Origin: Leptodactylus fallax
Lineage: Eukaryota > Chordata > Amphibia > Anura > Leptodactylidae
DNA length: 64,000 nt
Reading direction: 5' to 3'
Assembly (NCBI GenBank): GCA_947044405.1
Contig: CAMRHE010000166.1
Location: 3,349,501 to 3,413,500, forward strand
The notes under the pieces are model-generated. The model was given only the letters and a program-made list of their open reading frames with translations, was not told the origin of the DNA and did not search any database. Position numbers and translations under genes: made by a program. This document shows, piece by piece, positions 11,088 to 21,839 of the stretch. Positions within the stretch are counted from its first letter, which is position 1. Each line of letters starts with the position of its first letter.

Positions 11088-11392
11088 TAAGGAAATGCAG
11101 CAGGAAAAAAAAACGCTGCGTTTCATAGTACCAGCAAAGTGAATGAGATTCTGAGTAATCTTATCCACACATTGCAGGAAAAATACGCTGTGGAAAATCA
11201 GCATTTTTTGAAAAACGCAGCATGTCAATCTTACCTGTGGAAACGCAAATGTTTTCCCTATAAATTTAATAAGGGAAGAAAAAAATGCCTAGAAAGATGC
11301 AGCAAAAACAAAATAAAAATTCAGTGAATTCCTTGCGTTTTGTTTTTCTACGTTTTTTTTTTTTCGGTTTGCTACGTGGAGCCTTACCCTTT
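11088..11392. repeat. Hairpin MITE family A, copy 6
   Basis: It contains AAAAACGCTGCGTTTCATAGTACCAGCAAAGTGAATGAG, AACGCAGCATGTCAATCTTACC and GTTTGCTACGTGGAGCCTTA near its right end. Its left tip is decayed. Conserved order and spacing match the other family A copies. Confidence 0.65.
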
Positions 11393-11536
11393 TAGTGAAG
11401 CACAATTATGATTTTCATCAGAAGCTTGAATGAAATTTAGCTCCAGTCCCAATGGCAACAGTTTGTCATTATTATAGACTTCACTTACTATTGATTTTCC
11501 AACTACTGGACAACTGCATGAAGTTTATTCCATGCC

Positions 11537-11916
11537 TTAAAGGGTTTGTTCTTGAATTTTAGAACTCGGCAAAGAGGCCAGGAAAGGTGAAACCTAAAAA
11601 AAAAAAAATCACACTCAACTGTCCCCGGTACTCCGGTGTCTGCCACCATTGTCTGGTCCAGCGTGCGCCATGCCTTTACCAGCGGAAGTCCTGCACTGCA
11701 CGTGAACGGGTGACGTCACTCATATACATCACCAGTTCCTTTCCTGTGGTCACGTGCGGCACAAGACTTCTGATGGCAAAGTCATGGTGCCCACTGAACC
11801 GAACAGCAGCGGCAGACACAGGAGCACCAGTGACAGGTGAATGTGAATTTTTTTTTCATGTTTCACCTTCCCCAACCTCCTCCCTGAGTTCTGAAATTCC
11901 TGGACAACCCCTTTAA
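11537..11916. repeat. TTAA-flanked MITE (about 380 bp)
   Basis: It begins TTAAAGGGTTTGTTC at 11537 and ends GGACAACCCCTTTAA at 11916. The ends are inverted repeats (AAAGGGTTTGT.C / GGACAACCCCTTT) carrying TTAA at both sides. TTAA target duplications are typical of piggyBac- and Kolobok-type elements. The GC-rich interior has no transposase. Confidence 0.6.
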
Positions 11917-12056
11917 CTACTTTCAATAAAATAGTATTTTATGGTATAGCTCTTTTGCTCTCCTTCTGGTCTTCTCCTTCCGGCCTAATTTCAGATTGTG
12001 CCCTCTTTATCTTGTGCTTAGTTTTTATTTATCAAAAAGCCTTCCACGCCTAGGGG

Positions 12057-12679
12057 GCATTCACACTACCGTTGGTTTACGTCAGTAGTGTCCGTTGCTA
12101 TTGTTACAAGATTTTAGCATCGGACACTAGCTGAACCGTCAGAAATCCGTTAAAATTTCCATTCATTTCAATGGGGTTTTATATTGTGTCCGTTAGTGTC
12201 CGTTTGTGTCCGTTTACACCCAATCCGTCAGATGTCGGGGTTTTTTTCGCGGACAAAAAATCCTACATGCAGGACTTTTTTTGTCCATTTGAAATAACGG
12301 ATTCTTGACGGACAGCAAGTGTCCGTTATTTTTTTAACATCGATGTCTATGGGTAATGGACTTATAACGGACAGTAACTGATAGCCATCAGTTACTATCC
12401 GTTATTTTATGTCCGTTTTTTTCCTACGCATGGTCAGAAAGCAGAAAAAAAAACAAAAAAACAAAAAAACGGACAGTGTTAAAAAACTGACACTAACTGA
12501 TGCTAATGTGTCCGTTTTTTTTAACTAATCCATTAATTGGATCAGTTAAAAAAACGGACACATTAACATCAGTTAGTGTCCGTTATTGTCTGATATGATA
12601 GGTGTCCGTTTTTTTTTTTTTTTTTTTTTTTTTAACGGACACTTTCAGAACGGACATCAACGGTAGTGTGAACCCTGCC
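12057..12679. repeat. Long inverted-repeat MITE rich in GTCCGTT/AACGGAC
   Basis: The ends GGGGCATTCACACTACCGTTG and CAACGGTAGTGTGAACCCTGCC are inverted repeats. The inside repeats the heptamer GTCCGTT or its complement many times and contains nested palindromes (GATAGCCATCAGTTACTATCC; ACTAATCCATTAATTGGATCAGT). It has poly-T runs and no coding capacity. The tips resemble hAT-type non-autonomous elements, but no 8-bp target duplication was confirmed. Confidence 0.65.
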
Positions 12680-13347
12680 TTAAAGTGTAACTAAACTTTT
12701 GTCCAACTTTTGATTTTCTGGCAGCACTAATACATTTTGTAATATACTTTATTAACAAATGTTGGATCCTTTCTGTGAAATCCTGCGTCTCTTTAGTCTT
12801 CCCCTGTATATATGGCTAAAGTTATTGGGTAAAGATGTTTTTGTATTTAAACTTTTTATATTTGTTTGGTATGTGTGTTGGGTGCAGCTTTTTTGATGCC
12901 ATGTTCCAGGTAAACGTCAAGGTCACGGAATCAATAAATGGTATGAGGTTCCTTTTCTGAAAATTAAGATCCTCATATGTGACATTCAGACAGCAAGCAT
13001 GCTCTCTTACTGATGGCAGAAAGGTGGTTGATATTGATGACATGAATAAAAGTTATAGCTATAGTTAAAAAGCAGGTCTGTTCCTCTTGCCCCCTATCAA
13101 TGCAACCTGTCAGCAATCCGTGCTGCCTTCTCCCCCGTCCTGCTCTACGCCACCTGAGAAAAAAGTTGTTAAAAAGTATAAATAATAAAAAGTTCCGAAA
13201 ACCCTTTCCCATTTCAAAATAAACAATGTCAACAATAAATTAAATAAATAAATTAAAAAAGTTATTGAAAGCTGTAGGCACTCCTGAAGAGGTGAGTCTT
13301 CAGGATCCTCTTTAACCCCTTCACACAAAATCACATACATGTACATG
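12680..13347. other. Unassigned intergenic sequence, probably old repeat
   Basis: It begins TTAAAGTGTAACTAAACTTTTG, a string I associate with dispersed frog repeats, and ends in ATGTACATGTACATG-like sequence at the Tc1 insertion. No gene recognised. Confidence 0.35.
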
Positions 13348-13349
13348 TA

Positions 13350-13863
13350 CAGTACAAACCAAAAGTTTGGACACACTTTCTCATTCCAAGAGTTTTCTGT
13401 ATTTTCATGACTATAAAAATTGTAGATTCACACTGAAGGCATCAAAACTATGAATTAACACACGTGGAATTATATACTTAACAAAAAAGTGTGAAACAAC
13501 TGAAAATATGTCTTATATTCTAGGTTCTTCAAAGTAGCCACCTTTTGCTTTGATTACTGCTTTGCACACTCTTGGCATTCTCTTGATGAGCTTCGAGAGA
13601 TAGTCACCTGAAATGGTCTTCCAACAGTCTTGAAGGAGTTCTCAGAGATGCTTAGCACTTGTTGGCCCTTTTGCCTTCACTCTGCGGTCCAGCTCACCCC
13701 AAACCATCTTGATTGGGTTGAGGTCTGGAGACTGTGGAGGCCAGGTCATCTGGCGTAGCACCCCATCACTCTCCTTCTTGGTCAAATAGTCCTTACACAG
13801 TCTGGAGGTGTGTTTGGGGTCATTGTCCTGTTGAAAAATAAATGATGGTCCAACTAAACGCAA
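13350..13863 (-). mobile_element. Tc1-like element, truncated copy 3 (same family as copy 4)
   Basis: It begins CAGTACAAACCAAAAGTTTGG after TA at 13348-13349 and stays nearly identical to 15896-16408 until it stops abruptly after CTAAACGCAA at 13863. Only the 3' third of the element (transposase on the - strand) is present. The remainder, including the other inverted repeat, is missing, so it is immobile. Confidence 0.9.
13513..13863 (-). pseudogene. Tc1-like transposase C-terminal fragment with Glu-to-Lys at the catalytic site
   Basis: The fragment encodes IFQQDNDPKHTSRL, then QSPDLNPIKMVWGEL. In copy 4 the same segment reads NPIEMVWGEL. The Glu of this motif is the third residue of the DDE triad, so the catalytic Glu is replaced by Lys (GAG to AAG, consistent with a CpG-type C-to-T change on the + strand). 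A TGA at 13642-13644 replaces the Trp codon of copy 4, before the natural stop at 13513-13515. The fragment lacks the DNA-binding domain and first Asp. Confidence 0.85.
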
Positions 13864-15334
13864 TGGGTAGCCAGTGAAGGAATTGGCAAAGGGGAGAGAG
13901 AGAATGTTGAAAGATGAGGGTAGACCTAGATTAAGCTATTATATATGCCATTTTCGCTCATGTTAACACTTGTACTATTTTTTTTTTTTTTTACACTGAT
14001 CAAAACTGCCAAACACCTATGTGTTTTCAAGAAACCCATGTATCAACTCAAGTAAAAATTCCAATGTGTAACAGCACCATAAGGGTGTTGTTACACATCT
14101 GCGATTTTACTCACTGTAAAGCTTCCCTTTTTCTAACCACTCTTGTGTTTTGCATTAATGTTAGGCTAGGTTCCCATTGCTGATATTTAGTCTGATCTGA
14201 TTTAGTCAGATCTATGCTTTAGAAATAGAGGATTACACCTTCTGAAACGTGTAGCATATTTCTCCTCATATTTTATGATCTTTTTGTCCTAATTAAAGCT
14301 CACATATCAATTCCGTGCTCTGCTTTAGACTCTTACAGTCTGATTTCTATCCACTGTTGGCCAGCCCACAGACGGCTCTTCCAGGCGGGAGCTGCTATCT
14401 TTGGATCATGTGATGACTTACCACCATCTGGGAAGCATGACAGCAGCACATTTGATTGCTGTGCATTTCTTCTTGTGATATTGCGCTAGGGTAGCGCTTT
14501 TGTGTTTTTACCTTTTACAGATACAAAAAGTAAGAGTGACAACCTCACACTTCAATTTAAATATAAGTTGTTAACCTAATATTTATTTAGCTAAAACATA
14601 CTATAGAATGTACTGCATTGCTTTCACAGAAACCTCTATACAGTTGTTACTACTGTTATATTATTATATATCACCTTTTACCCTTTTATAAAACATATTT
14701 AGTTCACAATAATTAGACTTGCATTATGACCTTCAGTGGGAATAAGGCTGTAATTATTATTTTTCTGTCCTGATTTTAAGAGGTTTGTAGCAATTGAGAG
14801 ACTCTGGTAATTTCAAAGTCTCATTCTGCAAGGACTAGACTTATATTTTTTTGTTATCTGTATACTATTACTGAAAATTAGCTGCTAACATATATAATAA
14901 TATATTAACTTTAAGTATAAACTTCATAAATCAACAGTGCACATGATAGTAGTAAACTATATAAAATATTTTATTAAAAGAAAAATATTTCTTTCTCCTG
15001 TTATTGCACACCTCCTTCTCCCTGCACTTTCTGAAAACACTGTTCAAATTCATACTCTGGAGACAGGTTTCAGCTGTCTATGGAGAGGGAAGGGAGAGGA
15101 TGTGCAGATAGAGGAAAGAGACATAGCAAAGCAGCGGCTGCACCATCCAAGAAGTGTTTCAGCATCTCACCCTTGTATAATATTTCACCAGATAACCCAG
15201 TACTGTGGTGAGATCAAATTGTCACTTGAAGCCACAACTGGACTCCAGACTTCATATTTGAACAATGTATTCAATGTCAGTGTTCAGTGTATGGAAAAGG
15301 ACAGCGCAATAATGAATGAAAGAAGCATTTTTAT
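13864..15334. other. Unassigned intergenic sequence
   Basis: No gene recognised. GGCTAGGTTCCCATTGC near 14165 resembles MITE tips seen elsewhere, but no partner was found. A 133-codon frame at 14937-15338 has no motif and runs into the next MITE, so it is not called a gene. Confidence 0.4.
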
Positions 15335-15816
15335 TTAAAGGGAGTCTGTCAGCAGGAAAATCGGTATCAAACTAATGACAGTACCTTGTAGAGCGACTTC
15401 TACACTTTCCAAAGATGTTTTTCCTATTCTGCATTGCAGTACCATTTGCATGAAAGTCAGCCTTTTATTTTTATGCTACTTAGCTGAAAAGGACTGCGTG
15501 ACAGGGGTGTGTATTCTCCTGCAAGGGCTTTGCTCTCCACTCTAGATTACCAATCCTAACTGCAGCCAAAGTGTGATAATGTGGAAGATGTCACTCAAAA
15601 AAATGGGGGAAAGAGCTGGGCTGCATTTATAGGTGGTTATCTAGAACAGGGAATGATGCCCTTTTCAACTAATTTCAATACGAATAGAACAATGATTTTC
15701 ATGAAATTGGGGCTGCAATGCAGAAAAAGAAGTCCTCTTTGGAAAGTGCAGAAGCAGCCCTATAAGGTACTGTCATCAGTTTGATACCGATTTTCCTGCT
15801 GACAGACTCCCTTTAA
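15335..15816. repeat. TTAA-flanked MITE 'family D' (complete)
   Basis: It starts TTAAAGGGAGTCTGTCAGCAGG and ends CCTGCTGACAGACTCCCTTTAA. The inverted repeats extend about 38 bp (through ATCGGTATCAAACT). TTAA is present at both ends. A second, right-truncated copy lies at 20911. The interior is non-coding. Confidence 0.8.
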
Positions 15817-15895
15817 GAAGAGTCTATTACAAGATTTGCCCATAGGCAACTGTTAACACTGCTATGTAAGATAATGTAAAAACTTTTAAAACATA

Positions 15896-17482
15896 CAGTA
15901 CAGACCAAAAGTTTGGACACACCTTCTCATTCCAAGAGTTTTCTGTATTTTCATGACTATAAAAATTGTAGATTCACACTGAAGGCATCAAAACTATGAA
16001 TTAACACATGTGGAATTATATACTTAACAAAAAAGTGTGAAACAATTGAAAATATGTCTTATATTCTAGGTTCTTCAAAGTAGCCACCTTTTGCTTTGAT
16101 TACTGCTTTGCACACTCTTGGCATTCTCTTGATGAGCTTCAAGAGGTAGTCACTTGAAATGGTCTTCCAACAGTCTTGAAGGAGTTCCCAGAGATGCTTA
16201 GCACTTGTTGGCCCTTATGCCTTCACTCTGGGGTCCAGCTCACCCCAAACCATCTCGATTGGGTTCAGGTCTGGTGACTGTGGAGGCCAGGTCATCTGGT
16301 GTAGCACCCCATCACTCTCCTTCTTGGTCAAATAGCCCTTCCACAGTCTGGAGGTGTGTTTTGGGTCATTGTCCTGTTGAAAAATAAATGATGGTCCAAC
16401 TAAACGCAAACCGGATGGAATAGCATGCCGCTGCAAGATGCTGTGGTAACCATGCTGGTTCAGTATTCCTTCAATTTTGAATAAATCCCCAACAGTGTCG
16501 CCAGCAAAGCACCCCCACACCATCACACCTCCTCCTCCATGCTTCACGGTGGGAACCAGGCATGTAGAGTCCATTCGTTCACCTTTTCTGCGTCGCACAA
16601 AGACACGGTGGTTGGAACCAAAGATCTCAAATTTGGACTCATCAGACCAAAGCACAGATTTCCACAGGTCTAATGTCCATTCCTTGTGTTCTTTAGCCCA
16701 AACAAGTCTCTTCTGCTTGTTGCCTGTCCTTAGCAGTGGTTTCCTAGCAGCTATTTTACCATGAAAGCCTGCTGCACACAGTCTCCTCTTAACAGTTGTT
16801 GTAGAGATGTGTCTGCTGCTAGAACTCTGTGTGGCATTGACCTGGTCTCTAATCTGAGCTGCTGTTAACCTGCGATTTCTGAGGCTGGTGACTCGGATGA
16901 ACTTATCCTCTGCAGCAGAGGTGACTCTTGGTCTTCCTTTCCTGGGGCGGTCCTCATGTGAGCCAGTTTCTTTGTAGCGCTTGATGGTTTTGGCCACTGC
17001 ACTTGGGGACACTTTCAAAGTTTTCCCAATTTTTCGGACTGACTGACCTGCATTTCTTAAAGTAATGATGGCCATTCGTTTTTCTTTACTTAGCTGCTTT
17101 TTTCTTGCCATAATACAAATTCTAACACTCCATTCAGTAGGACTATCAGCTGTGTATCCACCTGACTTCTGAACAACACAACTGATGGTCCCAACCCCAT
17201 TTATAAGGCACTTATTAAACCTGACAGGGCACACCTGTGAAGTGAAAACCATTTCAGGTGACTACCTCTTGAAGCTCATCAAGAGAATGCCAAGAGTGTG
17301 CAAAGCAGTAATCAAAGCAAAAGGTGGCTACTTTGAAGAACCTAGTATATATAAGTATATAATTCTACATGTGTTAATTCATAGTTTTGATGCCTTCAGT
17401 GTGAATCTACAATTTTTATAGTCATGAAAATACAGAAAACTCTTGGAATGAGAAGGTGTGTCTAAACTTTTGGTCTGTACTG
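15896..17482 (-). mobile_element. Tc1-like DNA transposon, copy 4 (1587 bp, nearly intact)
   Basis: TA at 15894-15895 and 17483-17484 flank ends CAGTACAGACCAAAAG and CTTTTGGTCTGTACTG. The inverted repeats are unusually long (left 15896-16162, right 17249-17482), nearly identical apart from a roughly 30-base deletion in the right arm. The left arm reaches into the 3' end of the transposase gene, so both arms carry the coding sequence for the transposase C-terminus on opposite strands. Confidence 0.93.
16059..17111 (-). pseudogene. Tc1-like transposase, 350 codons with one internal stop
   Basis: The start is the ATG at 17111 (MARKKQLSKEKRMAIITL) and the natural stop is at 16059-16061 (...GYFEEPRI). 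An in-frame TAA at 16215-16217 replaces codon 299, which is Lys in the related copy 3. Visible: paired-like helix-turn-helix (residues about 10-50), GRPR at 59-62, WSDE with catalytic Asp157, QQDND with Asp247, and SPDLNPIE with catalytic Glu286. The DDE triad is therefore complete and only the last 51 residues are cut off. Tc1 transposases bind the inverted repeats and cut and paste into TA. Whether the 298-aa product works is unknown. The frame upstream of 17111 is open but lies in the inverted repeat, so the ATG before MARKKQ is preferred. Confidence 0.9.
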
Positions 17483-17484
17483 TA

Positions 17485-18072
17485 TCTATCCTGGTTATGC
17501 TTTAATATCTACAAATTGAGATTGTTGAAGCCCAGGAAATGTATGCTTTAAAAGCTTATGCACTGCCCTACACACCACTGCTAATAACTACATCTGGATA
17601 AATCTGGTAGCAGGTTCTCTTACAAAGTTTACTATTATCACCTGTTCTATTGATTTACAGTTTAGGTATGCTTTAAGAACTGTCATATAGCAAAGCAAGG
17701 TGTACACACCTGCTTCCTATAGATAGACTACAGTACTTCCTGCTAAATTAACTGATTCTTAACGTACGGACAAACTGCCGTTATACTTCCTGCTATTTAT
17801 TGTTGTGCTGTCAAAAAGGAAACAGATTGAGATATTGAGTTCTTTTTTAAAATGTGGACTAAAGTGGTGTCAAATAAAAGTTTTCCTTGCTTTTCTGCAT
17901 CTCTGATTTGTTTTCTCCTGTGTGTTGGTCATGACCCAAACACCTTTGGGATGAACTGGAAGACTAATCGCAAGCCAGCACTTTTCGTTCAACCTCAGTG
18001 TCTGTCCTCGCAAGTGCTCTTTTGTCTGAGTGGGAGATAATTCCAAAAGGCACACTAAAAAAAATCTTATTA
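17485..18072. other. Unassigned intergenic sequence
   Basis: No gene or repeat recognised. Confidence 0.4.
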
Positions 18073-18414
18073 AGGCCTGGGCTCCATGTGGTGTAAACGC
18101 CGTGGAAAAAATCGCGGCGTTTTACAGTTAGAGCAAAGAGGAATTGCGGTAAAAGCACTTTGCAGTAAAAACCGCGCAGCGGACACGCTGCGATTTACAA
18201 AACCGACGTGGTTTTGGAAATCACAGCATGTCAATTATACCTACGGAAACGCGGGTGGTTTCCCCATAGCTATAATTGAAACAGAAAGTCTGCAGAGGAA
18301 ACCTCTGCGAACTTTCCGTCTAAAGCGCTGCAGGAAGAACCGCGATGTGTTCCCACTGCAGGTTTTCCCGCAGCGCTTTTTTGCTGCGGGACGCCATGTG
18401 GGGCCTTAGCCTAA
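18073..18414. repeat. Hairpin MITE family A, copy 7 (GC-rich, well preserved)
   Basis: It starts TTAAGGCCTGGGCTCCATGTGG and ends GCCATGTGGGGCCTTAGCC. Internal inverted pairs include TCAATTATACCTACGG / CCCATAGCTATAATTGA and GTCTGCAGAGG / CCTCTGCGAAC, with AGCGCTGCAG and CGCAGCGCTTT near the right end. Many CpG sites survive, suggesting a fairly recent copy. Confidence 0.75.
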
Positions 18415-18553
18415 AAATCCTTTCCATGTGTTAATTTATCTTCATTTAATGGATCTCTACAATTGCAGCCATAACATATGTGTGTATTTATTTTAACACT
18501 TTTGCACTTTTTCATTGCAAATTTTTTTTTTTTCTAACTTTATTAACCAAAAT

Positions 18554-18916
18554 TTAAAGAGAACCGTTCACCAACTTTTTGCATCCTTCAATAGGCAACA
18601 CCACAGCATAGTTGGAAATTTTCCTCTAGCCCTCAATGTTTCAGAGCAATCAGTGAGGTTAGTTTCAGGACCCAATATACTGTACTATTAAAGCTATCTA
18701 TTGTCAGGTGGCCAGTCCTCAGTTGAAGCAGACAGTTTGGGACCATCCATCTGACAATAGAAATTTGCTAATTCAGTGCTGAAAAAACCCAGAAATAAAT
18801 GCTCAGAAAGGGTAGGGACTAGAGAAATAATTCCACCTGCACCAGAATAAGTGGAGCGGAGCATATTAAAGAATGCAAAAGAGCTGCAGTTGGTGAAACG
18901 ATGAAAGGTCAGTTAA
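18554..18916. repeat. Probable TTAA-flanked MITE
   Basis: TTAAAGAGAACCGTTCACCAAC at 18554 and GTTGGTGAAACGATGAAAGGTCAGTTAA ending 18916 are imperfect inverted repeats with TTAA outside. Non-coding. Confidence 0.5.
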
Positions 18917-20469
18917 AATTATTTTTTAGTCCAATATAGTCTAATATAGCCATGGCATGCCTGTAAGCCTTTCTTAGCCTCTGACTGCTATTGCAACCCA
19001 TAATCACAAATATACCATAATGACTAATGAATGCAGTATATAGGGGGTTAATGAAGTAGCATTGTTTTGCTAGATCTTCCCTGTGACAGACACTATATCA
19101 TATATCAAGAACTACAGAGCTTTATAGTGTTACTGGGTATAGCATTCACATAATGGATTTTATTGCACAATTGCTGTGGACATTTTCTTCAGCTGGCACT
19201 GCTGTGTAGTCTGTGATGGGACATTGTGTGGGGCCCAGAAGTTTTTTTTTCTCTGCATGTTACTGAGCCAAAAAAGTTGGTATAATGGCAAAATGGATGC
19301 TGAAGCTAAACTTGTTTTTCCTGGATTGTTACATAAGGAATGAGGACAATTGTACAATTGACAACTTAGCATCAACGACATTATGTTGGTCAGTGCCAGA
19401 GATCAGCAAACAAGTTCAGAATGAACCAAAACCTAACACTTTGCAATTCAAACCTGTAAAATGGCTGCCGGCACATGTAACATGAGGTAGCAGAGGTGAC
19501 CTAGGTGGGCTTCTGGCATCACCACTTGATAGCCTCCCAGTCAATCACGAATGGTGGGTGGAGAGGTCATAGTGATGATGTCATATCAGCATATACGGTA
19601 TTGCACAGAGAGAAGAGGCATTTTACAAGGCAGCAGGCTAGTGGAAGATCACAGACACTGCAGCTAGCAGAGTCAGCACAGTGACAGTGAATAAAAAAAA
19701 TATCAGCATCACTGTAGTATTACACAATTATAGGAGAGGACGACTCTGGAGCATAGTTTAGTTAGATTTAATTAATTTTAGACAGCTAGGAAGGCTGAGA
19801 GCTCATAGGAGAGGGGAGAAGCTCTGCTGCACTTCACCGTGACTGTTCACTGACATGTGTTACACATGCACTGTTCAGGTCACCCTTTGAGTGGTTTTGT
19901 AGTGTCCACTGGACATATGCCTTTAACTATAGGTATCCATGCTAAAAACATATATATACTATGTGGTATATGTGTCTTCTACTGGACACCTCTGTATGGA
20001 ATGGCACAATCTGCTGCACAAGTCCATGCAGTTGAAAAAAAATGGAAACCACGGTGTATCATGCTGGATGTGTAATCAGGAACTGAGAACTACTCACCAG
20101 CACCAGGATGGTAGCATCATGGCGGCACTGCTGTGGCTGCCACTGCACTCCTCTGCAGTCTTAACACCGCTGTACCTGCCCTGTCTCTTCTCAAGCTGCT
20201 GCCAATATACCAACCCCTGCAGGTCCCCTGAAGTCACTCACCAGTCATGAAGGATAGAGACACTTTATTCTTCCCTGAAGTCCGCTTTACTGAGGTAGAT
20301 GATGGCAAAACAGAATGTGCAATCCTTTAATGGTACAACAGATCATAGATGATGGGTTAAATTACGGTTGTAGTTAGGCCTAGTGTGTAAGATCGTAGGC
20401 AAAGACGGTGAACAGCTCCGCTGTCGCACAGGATGCACTGCCCATCATTGGAGAGTCTATCATCTTAAG
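18917..20469. other. Unassigned intergenic sequence
   Basis: No gene recognised. Several frames of 60-100 codons lack motifs and start context. GC rises slightly at 19480-19850 without any identifiable element. Confidence 0.4.
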
Positions 20470-20910
20470 CACAAATGTCCTAGGTTACGCATTTTTCCAC
20501 AGAGTGTTTCAGTGCGTTTTTTTTCTTTCCTTATTAACCCATTCTCGACATGCAATAGCATGGAATATGTTGGATGTTTAAATATGGCAGAGCTGTGCGC
20601 CTGCCATAGCTGCTGCTGATTGCAGAACTAACACCCCACATTTTGGTAGCATATTGAACACCGTAAAAACATAGCCTGTAAGAAACCAGTTTTTCGCCAT
20701 TCTGATTTTTTTTTCCAGCTTCCTAGTACAACGTTTGGAAGGAGGACACTCAAAATGCAAAAATCGAATAATGCCCTTGACAGGAAGGGAAAAATGTATA
20801 GGGAAAATGTTTGCATTTTCACAGCTAAAATTGACATGCTGCATTTTTCAAAACACGTGTTTTTGAAAACGTGGTTTTTCTGTGTTTTTCCCATAATGTG
20901 TGGATGAGAT
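20470..20910. repeat. Hairpin MITE family A, copy 8 (decayed, probably interrupted)
   Basis: GCATTTTTCCACAGAGTG... at 20490 and ATAGGGAAAATGTTTGCATTTTC... to TTTCCCATAATGTGTGGATGAG at 20905 are family A internal segments. Between them (about 20540-20780) is unrelated sequence, so the copy seems split by an insertion. Confidence 0.45.
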
Positions 20911-21200
20911 TAAAGGGTGTCTGTCAGCAGGAAAATCAGTATCAAAGTAATGACAACACCTTGTAGAGCTGCTTCTACACTTACCAAAGATTACATTAAT
21001 TATTTATTCTGCATTGCAGCTTAACTTTCATAAAAATCAGCATTTTATTTTTATGAAAATTAGCTGAAAAGGGATTTAGGGGTGTGTCTTCTCCTGCATG
21101 GACTTCACTCTCTGCTCTAGATAACCACCCCTAACTTCTGCTCAGCTCCACCCCCCACTGCTTGAGTGATATCTTCCAATTTATCACACTATGTCTGCAC
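20911..21200. repeat. Family D MITE, right-truncated copy
   Basis: It starts TTAAAGGGTGTCTGTCAGCAGG and follows the 15335 copy through the ACCTTGTAGAGCTGCTTCTACAC, TTCTGCATTGCAG and GGTGTGTCTTCTCCTGCA landmarks, then loses similarity. No right end was found. Confidence 0.65.
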
Positions 21201-21554
21201 TTAGGGGCCATTATCTGGCTACAGTCTGAGCTTGGGCTGTGCAACTCCAAAGCTGGTCTTATTTAAAAGTCAAGAATCTTGTTTCAAAATAAGACCAAAA
21301 ACATGCTTGTAGCCCCATTCTTATCACTGGTTGAAATGGCAGCTGCATATACTTACAACTCTCATTTCAGCCAGTCAATGTTCAGGCTGCTGGCTGTGTG
21401 CAGAGAGAGGAGAATGATTTCTTATTCTCTTACTGCTGTGACAGCAGGGGAGGGATACCATAAACTTTTGTTCATGAGATCACCCCCTTTATCAATCAGA
21501 TATCATACTTGCTCTCTCATTGTGAAATATGGGGGTCTTATTTTTAGAGTGCAA
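21201..21554. other. Unassigned intergenic sequence
   Basis: No recognised gene or repeat. An open frame over 21279-21731 runs into a family A hairpin and is not credible. Confidence 0.4.
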
Positions 21555-21735
21555 TATGTGCAGCGGAAATGTTGCGGTTTACAAAACCGTCGCGTTTTTG
21601 GAAATCGCAGAATGTCAATTATACCTACTATAGGTATAATTGAAGCTGAAAGTCCGCAGAGGAAACCTCTGCGGACTTTCTGTGAAAAGTGCTACGTTTT
21701 TTCCGACAGCACTTTTTTGCTGCAGCCTTAGCCTT
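21555..21735. repeat. Hairpin MITE family A, copy 9 (left-truncated, with perfect hairpins)
   Basis: It carries two perfect internal hairpins: 11-bp arms AATTATACCTA / TAGGTATAATT, and 15-bp arms GAAAGTCCGCAGAGG / CCTCTGCGGACTTTC (21648-21662 and 21666-21680) with a 3-base loop. The right end TGCAGCCTTAGCCTTA is a shortened family tip. Confidence 0.7.
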
Positions 21736-21839
21736 AATCACTGTTTTGTGCCTAAATAAGCTGTTTGTCAGCTCCACAGTAGCGTTGCCATTTAACCCCT
21801 TAGATCAACGTTACTACAACACCTAAGTGGTTTCACTGA

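Noticed and set aside
14937..15338. 133-codon + strand frame
   Set aside because: No motif, and its end lies in the TTAA tip of a MITE, so the frame is accidental.
17185..17421. + strand frame containing SGDYLLKLIKRMPRVCK
   Set aside because: Not a separate gene: it is the inverted-repeat duplicate of the Tc1 copy 4 transposase C-terminus.
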